The notes: a model not told the origin generated them from the sequence alone. A stretch of 64,000 bases of DNA from Natronoarchaeum rubrum (GCF_024494695.1 NZ_JANHDP010000001.1:620001-684000), one strand, 5' to 3'. Counted from the stretch's first letter, positions 1 to 9,865 are shown. Program-made: numbers and translations.

Positions 1-162
1 AACGCGCGAAAGCCGTCGCGCTGGGACGCGTCGTATCTCTGATCGGAGTCGATCCTCGCTGTTTTCTCCGCATTGGGGTACGGCGACGCGGCGTCGACCG
101 CGCCGCGGCGGCCGCGACGTCTATGCTAACCGGTAAGAGGGACCAGTCCCAACTGACGGGCG
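1..162. other. Left edge, no gene seen
   Basis: This short stretch before the first gene holds no open frame with haloarchaeal composition that I can support. It is GC-rich and may be the end of a gene or an intergenic region continuing to the left. Confidence 0.4.
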
Positions 163-723
163 ATGCAAACACGAGTCGAGGACCACGTACCGCTGCTGAC
201 GGGCGTGCTGTCGATCGTCTCGCTGGCGATCGTGTTCGCGGCGGCGCTGCAGGCCGTGCCGACGGACGCGCTGCCGACGGCGCCCGACGCCGTGCTGGAC
301 GCCATCCCGACGCTCAACGCCGTCGTCAGCCTGGCCGCGATCGGCACCATCACCGCCGGCGTCAGAGCGATCCGACGCGGCGACGTGGACCGCCACCGGA
401 AGCTCATGATGACTTCGTTCGGCCTGTTCGTCGCGTTTCTCGCGATGTACCTCTACCGCGTCTCCCTGCTCGGGCCGTCGTCGTTCGCTGGCCCGGCGGT
501 CGTCGAGCGGTTCGTCTACTACCCGGTGCTCGCGATCCACATTCTGCTCGCGATCGCGTCGCTGCCGCCGGTGTACTACGCGCTGTTGCTCGCGCTAACG
601 CGGCCGGCCGCCGAGCTGCCGTCGACGAACCACGCGCGGGTCGGCCGAGTGGCGGCGTCGCTGTGGCTCGTCTCCTTCGCGCTCGGCGTCGTCGTCTACC
701 TGCTGTTGCACGTGCTGTTTTAG
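163..723 (+). CDS. DUF420-family integral membrane protein
   Basis: A 186-aa protein that is almost entirely hydrophobic, with about five predicted membrane helices (roughly residues 12-33, 46-66, 78-98, 112-135 and 157-184). The segment RRGDVDRHRKLMMTSF after the second helix, followed by further helices, is the pattern of the DUF420 family. That family is found near haem-copper oxidase and cytochrome assembly genes in bacteria and archaea and is thought to help oxidase assembly. No oxidase gene is adjacent here; cydAB is about 26 kb away. The family call is firm, the role only inferred. Confidence 0.75.
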   Translation: MQTRVEDHVPLLTGVLSIVSLAIVFAAALQAVPTDALPTAPDAVLDAIPTLNAVVSLAAIGTITAGVRAIRRGDVDRHRKLMMTSFGLFVAFLAMYLYRVSLLGPSSFAGPAVVERFVYYPVLAIHILLAIASLPPVYYALLLALTRPAAELPSTNHARVGRVAASLWLVSFALGVVVYLLLHVLF

Positions 724-834
724 GGGTTGGCTACGAGGAACTGTCGTACTGCATCGGGGCTATCCGCGACCCGTTATGAACTGCTTTCACATGGAAGCTC
801 TGGAGGTAACCCCGGCTACGGCGTGTATCTACCC

Positions 835-1227
835 ATGAGTGGGGGGAATCAGCGAATACGGGGCGAACAGTCCAGAAGTCCGGAGTTGACGCCGAATCGC
901 GTGTTCGAGATTCTGGAGAGTCAGCGGCGTCGGCACGTACTTTCCTATCTGCGTCGCCGTGATCGGGAAGTACACGCCGACGAACTTGCGGCGGCCGTCG
1001 CGGCGCGCGAGAACGACGTCGATCCCGCGGACGTCGACGAGGACCGACTCCGTCAGATCCAGCTCTCGCTCCACCACGTCCACCTGCCGAAGTTAGAGAG
1101 CGCCGGGCTGATAGAGTGCTCGCAGGGAGACGAGCGCACCGTCGAACTGACCGGCGACATCGGCCCGCTCGAACCGGGCCTGGATGTCCAGCAGACCGAC
1201 CAACGGCGGGAGTACTACACCAACTAA
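835..1227 (+). CDS. Small winged-helix protein, DUF7344-like
   Basis: A 130-aa soluble protein. Residues about 15-100 form a winged-helix-like domain beginning ELTPNRVFEILESQRRRHVL, then an acidic loop and LQLSLHHVHLPKLE-type recognition region; the C-terminus is acidic. This is the common haloarchaeal small HTH family (DUF7344-like), probably transcription regulators of unknown target. The frame is open further upstream, but the ATG at 835 is the first start that gives a haloarchaeal-looking N-terminus. It lies about 110 nt after the DUF420 gene on the same strand, so co-transcription is possible. Confidence 0.75.
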   Translation: MSGGNQRIRGEQSRSPELTPNRVFEILESQRRRHVLSYLRRRDREVHADELAAAVAARENDVDPADVDEDRLRQIQLSLHHVHLPKLESAGLIECSQGDERTVELTGDIGPLEPGLDVQQTDQRREYYTN

Positions 1228-1280
1228 CTGTTCTCACCGGGCGACGAACAGCGGCGTCGCCACGTGCGTCGCAACCGCGA

Positions 1281-3221
1281 TCAGACGCCGTCGTCGAGTT
1301 CGCTGTCGACCTCGCTGACGCGCACGCCCTTCGACTGGAGGTGCTGGAGCTGGCGACGCGCGAACTCCTCCTCGGTCGTCCCGCGCGTCGCGAGCACGAA
1401 CACTCGCGCTTTGCCCGAGGGTCGCATGGTCCGGCCGGCGCGTTGGGAGCCCTGCCGGCGCGATCCGCCCAGCCCCGACGCCATGATCGCGAGGTCGGCG
1501 TCGGGCAGGTCGATCCCCTCGTCGCCGACCCGGGAGACGATCAGCACGTCGCGCTCGTTCCGCCGGAACTGACTGAAGAGTCGTTCCCGGCGGGCGTGAG
1601 GCATCTCGCCGCTCACGAACGGAATATTGAGGGCTTCGGCGAGCTCGTCGCCCTGATCGATGTAATCGGCGAAGATCAGCGCTTTCGATCCCGGATGGTC
1701 GGCGAGGATCTCGCGGACCTCCTCGATCTTCGTGGGATTCGACGCCGCGAGCTGGCGCTTCTCGTGGCGCTCGGCCGTAGCGTACTCGTCCTGGTAGGTG
1801 TCCTGATCCCACGGGACGTACCGGATCTCTACTTCGGGCTCTTGCACGTAGCCGGCGTCGAACAGCGCGTCCCAGTCGGTGCCGATCGGCGGGCCGATCA
1901 GCGTGTAGATCTCCTTCTCGCGGTCGTCCTCGCGGATCGGCGTCGCCGAGAGCCCGAGCCGGGCGCTCGTCTGGAGGTCGGCACTGCGCCGGTGGACGTC
2001 CGCGGGGACGTGGTGAACCTCGTCGTAGACGATCAGTCCCCAGCGGCGCTCGTCGAACAGTTGGCGGTGGCGATCCATCCCGGCGGTCTGGTAGGTCGCG
2101 ATCGTGACGGGGCGGACGTTCTTCGTCCCGCCGTGGTACTCGCCGATCTGGTCGGGGGCGAGATCGGTGTGGGCCAGCAGCGTGTCGCGCCACTGGCTCG
2201 CGAGTTCCCGGGTCGGGACGAGGATCAGCGTCTCGCCGCCGATCGCCGCCATGATCCCCATCGCGGCGACGGTCTTCCCGCTGCCCGGCGGGCCGACCAG
2301 CACGCCCGATCCCGAGTCGACGAAGCGAGTCACCCAGTCGGACTGGTAGCCGCGCAGATCGAGATCGAGCGAGATGTCGATCGGGTCGCCCTCATCGAGG
2401 TCGCGCTGGTCCTGCACCGGGTAACCCGCCTCGTACAGCGTCCGCTTGATCGACGCCTCGGATCCTTCGGCGACCCAGCTCTCGGTGTCCGAGATGGGAG
2501 CGCGAAGCTGGGCCTCGTCTAGCTTCTGGCGCGCGACGTTGCCCATCAGCTCGGCGTTCCGGGCTTCGAGCACGGTGTAGCCGTCCTCGTGGGTGAACAG
2601 GCGGAACTGGCGCGCCCGGTCCCACTGGTCTTCGATCCACTCTTCCAGTCCGCCCAGACGCTCTGGGAGCACCTGCCGAACGGTCTTGAGAAGTCGCTCG
2701 AACGAGTCGTACGGCGCCTGCCAGACGTCCTCCTTCCGGATATCGTAGCGGTACGCCTCCGATCCGGAGACGTCCGCGAGGTGGGCGAACTGCGAGAGCT
2801 GGGCCCGGGTGAACTGCGTGGGCTGGTCGACGACGATCTCGCGGCGCTTCGGGAACGGGACGACCCGCTCGCGGTCGGCAATCTCGCCCCACTCGGTCGG
2901 GTACCAGACCACCGGATCGGTTTCGACGTCGACGCGCCGGACGTCGCCCCGCTCGACCAACCCCTCAAGCGCGTCGACGGCGTCGGACTGGTCGCGGTCG
3001 AGCGTCCGGCCGACCTCGCTGGCGGTGACGACCGGCCGTCCGGCGTCCTCCAGCGCGTCGTGGAACTCGTCGAGCGCGACGGTCGACTCCTCGGCGTCGT
3101 TCTCTGACGACGCCGCGGCGGCAACGTCGTCCTCCGCCGTTGCGTCGTCCCCAGCAGCGTCGCCTTCGCCCGTTTCGGGACTGCTCTCGTCGCCTGAAGC
3201 GCGAACCTCGTCGTCTGTCAC
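1281..3221 (-). CDS. XPB/Rad25-type DEAD/DEAH-box helicase
   Basis: A 646-aa superfamily 2 helicase. A hyperacidic N-terminus (1-50) and a winged-helix-like/DRD region (50-280) precede the motor: Walker A GPPGSGKT at 310-317, DEVH at 400-403, SAT at 425-427 and QRAGR at 593-597. This order, with RGYQSDWV just before motif I, matches archaeal XPB, a duplex-opening enzyme linked to nucleotide excision repair and often paired with the nuclease Bax1. No bax1 is next to it here. The start is a GTG at 3221 and the gene is divergent from the methyltransferase at 3346. Function call is strong; its pathway in haloarchaea is inferred. Confidence 0.9.
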   Translation of the reverse strand: MTDDEVRASGDESSPETGEGDAAGDDATAEDDVAAAASSENDAEESTVALDEFHDALEDAGRPVVTASEVGRTLDRDQSDAVDALEGLVERGDVRRVDVETDPVVWYPTEWGEIADRERVVPFPKRREIVVDQPTQFTRAQLSQFAHLADVSGSEAYRYDIRKEDVWQAPYDSFERLLKTVRQVLPERLGGLEEWIEDQWDRARQFRLFTHEDGYTVLEARNAELMGNVARQKLDEAQLRAPISDTESWVAEGSEASIKRTLYEAGYPVQDQRDLDEGDPIDISLDLDLRGYQSDWVTRFVDSGSGVLVGPPGSGKTVAAMGIMAAIGGETLILVPTRELASQWRDTLLAHTDLAPDQIGEYHGGTKNVRPVTIATYQTAGMDRHRQLFDERRWGLIVYDEVHHVPADVHRRSADLQTSARLGLSATPIREDDREKEIYTLIGPPIGTDWDALFDAGYVQEPEVEIRYVPWDQDTYQDEYATAERHEKRQLAASNPTKIEEVREILADHPGSKALIFADYIDQGDELAEALNIPFVSGEMPHARRERLFSQFRRNERDVLIVSRVGDEGIDLPDADLAIMASGLGGSRRQGSQRAGRTMRPSGKARVFVLATRGTTEEEFARRQLQHLQSKGVRVSEVDSELDDGV

Positions 3222-3315
3222 TGCCGGTTCTAGGGTGGCGGGGAGTCAAACGACTTTCGCGAGCCGATGGTTCGATCGCCACTACGACGTGTTTAGAGGC
3301 ACAATAATAAACAAA

Positions 3316-3321
3316 TTTATA
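3316..3321 (+). promoter_or_regulatory. TATA element of the methyltransferase gene
   Basis: TTTATA in an AT-rich pocket between two GC-rich genes. Its centre is about 27 nt before the ATG at 3346, which fits a leaderless transcript and favours 3346 over the in-frame ATG at 3337. Confidence 0.6.
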
Positions 3322-3345
3322 CAATATTGTTCCAATATGTTGGCT

Positions 3346-4038
3346 ATGACGAACGCGGACACGTTCCAGGTCGAGGAGTTCGCCGTGATCGGCCGGACGT
3401 TCGAGGAGTATCGCGACATGTTCGACCTCGATCCGGCCGATTTCGAGGGTCGGGCGATCCTCGACTGCCCGGCCGGCGTGGCCTCGTTCGTCGCGGAGGC
3501 GCGGAACCGCGGCGCGTCGGCGGTCGGCGTCGATCCGGCGTACGAGCGCGCTCCGGACGCCCTGGCTCGCGAATGTCGGTCCGATTTCCGCGCGACCGCC
3601 GACCAGATCCGTGAGAAACCGGCGCTGTTCGACTGGGAGTACTACGGCACCATCGAGAATCGGATCGGGTACCTGAAGGTGGCGCACGAGCGGTTTCTCC
3701 GCGATTTCTCCACGAACGGCGATAGGTACGTTCCCGCGACGCTCCCGGAGCTGCCCTTCGCGGACGACGCGTTCTCGCTGACGCTCTCGGCAAACTTCCT
3801 GTTTCTCTACGGCGACCGCCTCGACTACGAGTTTCACCTCGACGCCCTGCGCGAACTGTGCCGGGTGACGAGCGAGGAGATCCGCATCTTTCCGCTCGCG
3901 GGGCTCGACACCGAACCGTACGACCGACTGGACGACGCGCTCGACGCGCTCCGGAGCGAGGGACGTCGCGTCGAGATTCGGAACGTTCCCTACGAGTTTC
4001 AGGACGGCGTCTCCGAGATGCTCGTCGTCACGCCGTGA
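3346..4038 (+). CDS. SAM-dependent methyltransferase-like protein
   Basis: A 230-aa protein with a class I methyltransferase fold. Motif I is ILDCPAGVASFV near residues 38-49, followed by an acidic residue at the end of strand 2 (VGVDPAY), and a later LPFADDAFSLTLSANFLF segment resembles motif IV. The Gly-rich loop is DCPAG rather than the usual DxGxG, as in a subgroup of haloarchaeal proteins. Substrate cannot be told from the sequence. It is divergent from the XPB-like helicase. Confidence 0.75.
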   Translation: MTNADTFQVEEFAVIGRTFEEYRDMFDLDPADFEGRAILDCPAGVASFVAEARNRGASAVGVDPAYERAPDALARECRSDFRATADQIREKPALFDWEYYGTIENRIGYLKVAHERFLRDFSTNGDRYVPATLPELPFADDAFSLTLSANFLFLYGDRLDYEFHLDALRELCRVTSEEIRIFPLAGLDTEPYDRLDDALDALRSEGRRVEIRNVPYEFQDGVSEMLVVTP

Positions 4039-4068
4039 CGTCAATTGCCAGATCGTGACGCCGTGGCG

Positions 4069-4620
4069 TCAGTCCTCCTCGTCGACGCCGCGGGATCCCA
4101 CCGATCGGACGCGGACGCCTCTTCCGGACCAGCCTACGGCGACGACGTGCGCCCCGAGGCCCGCGCAGAACGTCCCGAGGTTCCTGACCGTGTTTCCGTA
4201 GTGGAGCGTCTCGACTCTGAGCGGCGCGTGACTGATCGGCCACAGCGGACTCACGGGCTGAGTCGCGGGCAACAGCATCAGCACGTCTCCCACCACGTGG
4301 CCGAAGACGCCCAGGGAGAGTGCGAACGCGTAGTACACGGCCGTCGGCGGCACCGATAAGTTCGAGACGGAGTTGTTCGTCGAAGTCAGTGTCGACGCGC
4401 AGGCGAGCGACGTGAGGCCGACGAGACCGACGGCGACGGCGAACCCGAGCGTGTGCGTGACGCCGTGGTGGGCGACGCCGGGGACGAACAGGTCGAGGTC
4501 GGGAATCGTCGAAGCCAGTAGTGCGAGGACGGTGAACCGCGTCGCGATGCGCGGGCGTAAGACGGCGACGAACGGCGCGGACAGTACCAGCGCGACGCCG
4601 AGGTGCCCGATCGGATACAT
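4069..4620 (-). CDS. Membrane-bound metal-dependent hydrolase, YdjM/DUF457-like
   Basis: A 183-aa membrane protein starting MYPIGHLGVAL. The early HLG, the STIPDLDLF segment and the HHGVTHTLGF motif are the His/Asp pattern of the YdjM/DUF457 family, which carries conserved His and Asp residues between membrane helices. A second GHVVGDVLM motif follows. About four membrane helices are predicted. I place the start at 4620 because the eight codons upstream add a polar stretch not expected in the family. The biological substrate is unknown. Confidence 0.75.
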   Translation of the reverse strand: MYPIGHLGVALVLSAPFVAVLRPRIATRFTVLALLASTIPDLDLFVPGVAHHGVTHTLGFAVAVGLVGLTSLACASTLTSTNNSVSNLSVPPTAVYYAFALSLGVFGHVVGDVLMLLPATQPVSPLWPISHAPLRVETLHYGNTVRNLGTFCAGLGAHVVAVGWSGRGVRVRSVGSRGVDEED

Positions 4621-4714
4621 TCGATCCGTGTGAGTCAACGACACCCACGGTAAAAACCGCTGTTCCGAAGAAGGTTGGCAGGAGGCGGCTACGTCACGGC
4701 GGGGACGAACGACT

Positions 4715-4957
4715 ATGGCACGCGCGGCCGAAGTTCGGTACGCGATGACCGTCGGATCGGCAAGCGTTTCCTACGCCGCCGCCCACGCACTGACGATTCT
4801 CGGGACGACGATCGCCGTCTACGGAGCCCTCGGGATCGCGCTCAGCCCGGTGATCGGCCCGATCCCGGGCGTCGCGTTCTCGCGGGTGGTTGGCGCCGTC
4901 GTTTTCGTCCTCGGAGCGTCGCTCGCCGTCTGGGGACTCACCAGGGATTCCGACTAG
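4715..4957 (+). CDS. Small two-helix membrane protein, unknown
   Basis: An 80-aa protein with two hydrophobic segments (about residues 17-42 and 55-75) and short polar ends. I do not recognise a family. Composition and codon use match the host chromosome. It lies divergently beside the YdjM-like gene and precedes the tRNA-Leu region. Confidence 0.5.
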   Translation: MARAAEVRYAMTVGSASVSYAAAHALTILGTTIAVYGALGIALSPVIGPIPGVAFSRVVGAVVFVLGASLAVWGLTRDSD

Positions 4958-5023
4958 ACGATGGATGCTGCTGTCGAGCCACAGAAACCTCTTTTCGAGT
5001 TAGCTTCAGTAGGATGGTGCGTG

Positions 5024-5047
5024 GGTGCAGTCCCAAGGGAGTGCACC
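5024..5047. repeat. Near-perfect 11-bp inverted repeat
   Basis: Arms at 5024-5034 and 5037-5047 are complementary at 10 of 11 positions around a 2-nt centre. It lies between the small membrane-protein gene and the 3' side of the tRNA-Leu gene, inside no supported gene. It could be a hairpin terminator for either transcript or a dimeric operator. Confidence 0.5.
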
Positions 5048-5051
5048 GTAT

Positions 5052-5081
5052 GCATCGTCGGCGGCTGAGCCGCCCTTGCGA

Positions 5082-5084
<3 letters not shown>
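5052..5084 (-). terminator. Stem-loop in the tRNA-Leu 3' trailer
   Basis: A perfect palindromic stem, GGCGGCT at 5060-5066 and AGCCGCC at 5068-5074, is enclosed by a second pairing of GCATCG at 5052-5057 with CGATGC at 5079-5084. The outer arm takes in the last three bases of the tRNA (5082-5084). It could act as a terminator or processing signal. No T-run follows it. Confidence 0.4.
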
Positions 5085-5166
<82 letters not shown>

Positions 5167-5204
5167 TCGCGGTGTCTTGCTGCACTCACTCCTAATCAAC
5201 GGGT

Positions 5205-5213
5205 GGATAAAAG
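5205..5213 (-). promoter_or_regulatory. Probable TATA element of tRNA-Leu
   Basis: CTTTTATCC on the minus strand, about 43 nt upstream of the tRNA 5' end. Initiation about 26 nt downstream would leave a leader of roughly 17 nt to be removed by RNase P. Confidence 0.5.
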
Positions 5214-5384
5214 GGCTTTCGTTTATCCGTTCGAACGGGACGCATTACCACGCAAGGGCGACGGGGTCCGGAGGAGACGCGAGCGCCGGGTTTAGGTCCG
5301 AGCGAGCGGTGCGAACGTCCGCTGCAGGGAATCGCCCAAACACATCGGCAGTCGCTTGATTGGCGCGTCGCCCGAATCACGCGT

Positions 5385-5762
5385 ATGGTTGAGACCCTAT
5401 CGGACGAGACTGCCGAGGAGATCGTCAGAACCTGTCGCGCGGCGATCGGCGACGAGGTGCGCAACGTGACGTTCATCACCGAAGACGACTACGACGTCCA
5501 CTACGTCCGCGACGACGTCGACGCCGACACCGAGTCGACGGGGTTCATCGAGGCCGAACAGCGGGGCTTCGCCTCCCAGCGCACGTACGGCTGGTCGGAC
5601 ATGGGCGAGTACGTGTTCACGATCCGCGCGTTCGAGGACGGCTACATCGGCCGGGTGATCGCAGGGGACCAGGGCGTCTACGTCGCCGCCGACGCGCTGA
5701 CCGTCGACTCCTTTACCGACGCCGCAGAGAGCATCCGAGATCTGCTCGTCGACGCCGAGTGA
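5385..5762 (+). CDS. Haloarchaeal DUF7522-like protein
   Basis: A 125-aa acidic protein with no membrane segment. It has the pattern IVRTCRAAIGDEVRNVTFIT, then DYDVHYVRDDV, then EYVFTIRAFEDGYIGRVIAGDQGVYV. The same pattern recurs in the protein encoded at 14977-15396, so the two are paralogues. I believe the family is the haloarchaea-specific DUF7522; no function is known to me. It stands alone between a tRNA and a convergent membrane-protein gene. Confidence 0.7.
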   Translation: MVETLSDETAEEIVRTCRAAIGDEVRNVTFITEDDYDVHYVRDDVDADTESTGFIEAEQRGFASQRTYGWSDMGEYVFTIRAFEDGYIGRVIAGDQGVYVAADALTVDSFTDAAESIRDLLVDAE

Positions 5763-5793
5763 CGCCGCCGTCCCCATTGGGCATCCCGGCCGC

Positions 5794-6027
5794 TCACTCG
5801 TCGTCCGACCCCGTCGCGTCGTCTGCGCCGAGCGCGCCGAACGGGACGAGCGTCGCGTACACCACGACGGCGCCGAACAGCACGACGTAGTAGAGCCAGT
5901 TGTCGAAGTTCCGCGCGTCGAACAGCCACCACAGTCCCCCGACGAGCCCCAGCACCACGAGCAGGTCCACCGCGATTGCCCGTCGGCGTCGGACGGCGGC
6001 GTCGACGGCGTCCGGGAGGCCGACCAT
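5794..6027 (-). CDS. Small two-helix membrane protein, unknown
   Basis: A 77-aa protein with membrane segments at about residues 18-35 and 44-64, a basic RRRR cluster before the first helix and an acidic tail. The frame is open far upstream, antisense to sucC; I start at the ATG at 6027 because the upstream part is only the shadow of sucC. Family not recognised. Confidence 0.6.
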   Translation of the reverse strand: MVGLPDAVDAAVRRRRAIAVDLLVVLGLVGGLWWLFDARNFDNWLYYVVLFGAVVVYATLVPFGALGADDATGSDDE

Positions 6028-6225
6028 GGGGGCATCTACGACGCCGCGGTGTAAAAACAGGAGGCGACGGGTAGGCGGAAAGTCGCGGATGGACGGCGCG
6101 CGAAAGGCGGGTAGCGAGCGACAGGCGAGCGGAAATCGGGACCGAGAGTCGGCGACCCACGGCAGCCGGTAGCAAGAGCCGAAATCGCTGGGCTTTAAGC
6201 GTGGCGGAACGGCTCGTATAACTGC

Positions 6226-7370
<1,145 letters not shown>

Positions 7371-7374
<4 letters not shown>

Positions 7375-8240
7375 GTGTTCTCGTAGACGACGACACCAGA
7401 GTCATCGTGCAGGGTATCACCGGCGGGGAAGGCAAGTTCCACGCCGAACAGATGATCGAGTACGGCACCAACGTCGTCGGCGGCGCGGTGCCCGGCCGCG
7501 GCGGCCAGGAAGTCGCCGGCGTCCCGGTGTTCGACACCGTCGACGAGGCCGCGCGTCAGACCGACGCCGACGCCTCCGTGATCTTCGTCCCGCCGGCGTT
7601 CGCGGGCGACGCCATCATGGAGTCGCTGGACTCGCCGCTCGATCTCGCGGTCGCGATCACCGAGGGCGTCCCGACCCAGGACATGGCCCGGGTCAACAAG
7701 CGCCTCTCGGAGGTCGACACCAAGCTCATCGGTCCGAACTGCCCCGGGATCATCACACCCGGCGAGGCCAAACTCGGCATCCTGCCCGGCAACATCTTCT
7801 CGTCGGGTAACGTCGGTCTGGTCTCGCGATCGGGCACGCTGACCTACCAGGTCGTCGACAACCTCACCGACCGCGGGCTGGGCCAGTCGACCGCGATCGG
7901 CATCGGCGGCGACCCGATCATCGGGACGACGTTCGTCGACGCCTTAGAGGAGTTCGAGAACGATCCGGACACCCACGCGATCGCGATGTGCGGCGAGATC
8001 GGCGGCGAGGACGAGGAGAAGGCCGCCCGCTACATCGCCGAGAACATGGACACGCCGGTCGTCGGCTTCATCGCCGGCCGCACGGCGCCGCCGGGCAAGC
8101 GCATGGGCCACGCGGGCGCCATCGTCTCCGGCAGCGGGACCGGCACCGCCGAATCGAAGATCAGCGCGCTCAACGACGCCGGCGTTGAGGTCGGCGACAC
8201 GCCCGAGGAAGTCGCGGAAGCCGTCGAGGACCTGCTGTAA
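7371..8240 (+). CDS. sucD: Succinate-CoA ligase, ADP-forming, alpha subunit
   Basis: A 289-aa protein of family length. The N-terminal CoA-binding Rossmann domain contains [12 protein letters not shown], and the active-site motif [11 protein letters not shown] places the phosphorylated histidine at about residue 247. GPNCPGII (121-128) is the usual phosphate-binding segment. It forms the heterodimeric or heterotetrameric enzyme with SucC, encoded just upstream with a 4-nt overlap. A GC-rich inverted repeat (CCCC/GGGG) at about 8265-8280 after the stop may end the transcript. Confidence 0.97.
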
Positions 8241-8286
8241 GGCGACGACCGCGCAGTTTTCGCCCCTCGGACAGCGGGGGGACACC

Positions 8287-8308
8287 CACCCGTCATTTCC
8301 GCTGTTCT
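8287..8308. other. Origin recognition box-like sequence (ORB-a)
   Basis: CACCCGTCATTTCCGCTGTTCT matches the copies at 9661, 9866 and 9921 except for one substitution in the core. It lies downstream of the 3' end of the orc1/cdc6 gene. The core GGAAA(C/T)GACGGGTG (other strand) resembles the published haloarchaeal ORB pattern of a GGAAAC block followed by a G-run. Confidence 0.6.
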
Positions 8309-8351
8309 CGGTCAACGTTCCGTTGGTCTCCGTCAACGATCCGGGCGATTC

Positions 8352-9581
8352 TCACAGCGTCGACTGGTAGGAGTTCTCGTCGACCTCGACGGCGTCGGTT
8401 TCCGCGAATGCCTCGACGACGCGGTCGACTTTGACGTCGAGTTCGTACTGCTTGTACTTCCCGCCGGCGCGTCCGGCGTTTTTCTTGTCGACCGTCGCCA
8501 GCCCGATCAGGTCGATCTCGGACATGTGGTCCCGCAGCGCGCGGGCAGAGAGCGGATCGGTCGCGTGCTGGTTGCAGATCGAGCCGTAGAACTCGTAGAG
8601 ATCCTTCGTACGGATCGGGGTCTCGTCCCGGCGCTCGGCGATCGCCAGCGCGTGGAGGGCGTACTGGCCGTGTGGCGACAGCCCCTGGATCATCTCCGAG
8701 ACGCGCCCGCGCTCGACGACGCCTTTCGCCTCCTCGACGTGCTCTTCGGTGATCTCGTCGGCGTCCTCGCGGCGGGCGATGTCGCCGGCCTCGCGCAGGA
8801 TGTCGATAGCCTGTCGGGCGCTTCCCTTGTCCTGTGCGGCGTACGCGGCCGACAGCGCCACCGGCGCCGTGTCGTACGCGTCGGCGTGGAGGCCCTTTTC
8901 GGCGCGCTGGAACAGGATCTCCCGCAGTTCCTCGGACTCGTAAGCGGGAAAGAGGATCTCCTTCTCGCACAGCGAATCTTTGACCTTCGCGGAGAGGTCG
9001 TCCCGAAACGAGAAGTCGTTGCTGATCCCGACGACGCCGAGAGTCGCGTTCTCGATCTCGGGACGGGAGAGCTTGTAGAGGATCGTGTCGTCGTCGCCGA
9101 CGTTGTCGACCTCGTCGAGCACCGTCAGGACGACGCCGCCGATCTCGTCCAGTTCCTCGAACAGCCAGTTGTAGATGTCGCTGGGGGCGTGTCCGCGCGT
9201 GGCAACCTGATTGTGATCGTCGCGCAGCTCGTTCAGGAGTTCGACGGCGACTTGATACGACGACGTCAGCGCCTCGCAGTTGAGATAGACGATCGAGAGG
9301 TCGATCTCGTCGCCGTCGCGATCCTCGTTGTGGCTCCGGACGTCCCGTCGAAGCCAGTCGAGCATGTACCTCGTGGTGGCGGTCTTTCCTGTCCCCGTCT
9401 TGCCGTAAATGAAGATGTTGTTGGGCCGCCAGCCGTTGAGGACGGGTTCGAGCGCCGAGGCGTACTCGTTGATCTGCTCGTCCCGTTCGATGAGTTCCTC
9501 GGGCTGGAACCCTTCGACGTCGAAGACGTCGCGGTCAGTGAATATGTTCTGAGTCGTGTTGAAAGGCGACTTCCGCGACAC
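8352..9581 (-). CDS. cdc6: Orc1/Cdc6 replication initiator
   Basis: A 409-aa AAA+ ATPase. It carries QPEELIERDEQI before the ATPase core, Walker A GKTGTGKT at 60-67, Walker B LTVLDEVD at 152-159, sensor 1 region GISNDFSF, and a C-terminal winged helix (from about 310) for origin binding. The frame is open about 106 codons further upstream, but that part lies in repeat DNA. I place the start at the GTG at 9581: it is preceded by a TATA element 27 nt away and begins MSRKSPFNTTQNIF, as in the family. The gene is embedded in ORB-like repeats, so it probably serves the adjacent origin. Confidence 0.93.
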   Translation of the reverse strand: MSRKSPFNTTQNIFTDRDVFDVEGFQPEELIERDEQINEYASALEPVLNGWRPNNIFIYGKTGTGKTATTRYMLDWLRRDVRSHNEDRDGDEIDLSIVYLNCEALTSSYQVAVELLNELRDDHNQVATRGHAPSDIYNWLFEELDEIGGVVLTVLDEVDNVGDDDTILYKLSRPEIENATLGVVGISNDFSFRDDLSAKVKDSLCEKEILFPAYESEELREILFQRAEKGLHADAYDTAPVALSAAYAAQDKGSARQAIDILREAGDIARREDADEITEEHVEEAKGVVERGRVSEMIQGLSPHGQYALHALAIAERRDETPIRTKDLYEFYGSICNQHATDPLSARALRDHMSEIDLIGLATVDKKNAGRAGGKYKQYELDVKVDRVVEAFAETDAVEVDENSYQSTL

Positions 9582-9603
9582 GTGCGATCGGAAGGGCGAA
9601 TCT

Positions 9604-9612
9604 ATTATAAAA
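9604..9612 (-). promoter_or_regulatory. TATA element of orc1/cdc6
   Basis: TTTTATAAT on the minus strand, centred about 27 nt before the GTG start at 9581, consistent with a leaderless mRNA. A degenerate ORB-like sequence at 9612-9631 covers the position where the BRE would lie. Confidence 0.65.
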
Positions 9613-9660
9613 CCTCCGTTCCGCTGTTTCCGATGTTCCGTCAAGTATATATTGTTGGCT

Positions 9661-9681
9661 ACCCGTCGTTTCCGCTGTTCC
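9661..9681. other. ORB-like sequence (ORB-b)
   Basis: ACCCGTCGTTTCCGCTGTTC at 9661 is the reverse complement of the copies at 9866 and 9921, so it faces them across the tandem-repeat block. It directly follows the AT-rich stretch AAGTATATATTGTTGG, a possible unwinding element. Confidence 0.65.
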
Positions 9682-9714
9682 CCGGGCCGCGACGAGCGGG
9701 TTCCGCGGGGACCT

Positions 9715-9848
9715 CTCGGCGACATCCGAATCCAGAATGCTCCGTGCCCTCGGTGACAGCCGAACCAAAACGCTCTGTACTCTCGGCGACAGCCGAACCA
9801 AAACGCTCCGTGACCTCGGCGACAGCCGAACGCTCCGCACTCTCGGCG
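9715..9848. repeat. 33-bp tandem repeats inside the candidate origin
   Basis: Units starting CTCGG(C/T)GACA lie at 9715 (34 nt, degenerate), 9749 (33 nt), 9782 (33 nt), 9815 (27 nt, shortened) and 9842 (partial). The shared part is GACAGCCGAACCAAAACGCT; the units at 9749 and 9782 differ at only a few positions. The spacing of about three helical turns would place bound protein on one face of the DNA. The period is a multiple of three, which is why a spurious open frame runs through it. Confidence 0.8.
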
Positions 9849-9865
9849 ATCTCTCAACTGCTGTA

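Noticed and set aside
9715..9848. CRISPR-like array
   Set aside because: Repeat units directly abut without unique spacers, and one is shortened. No cas gene is near.
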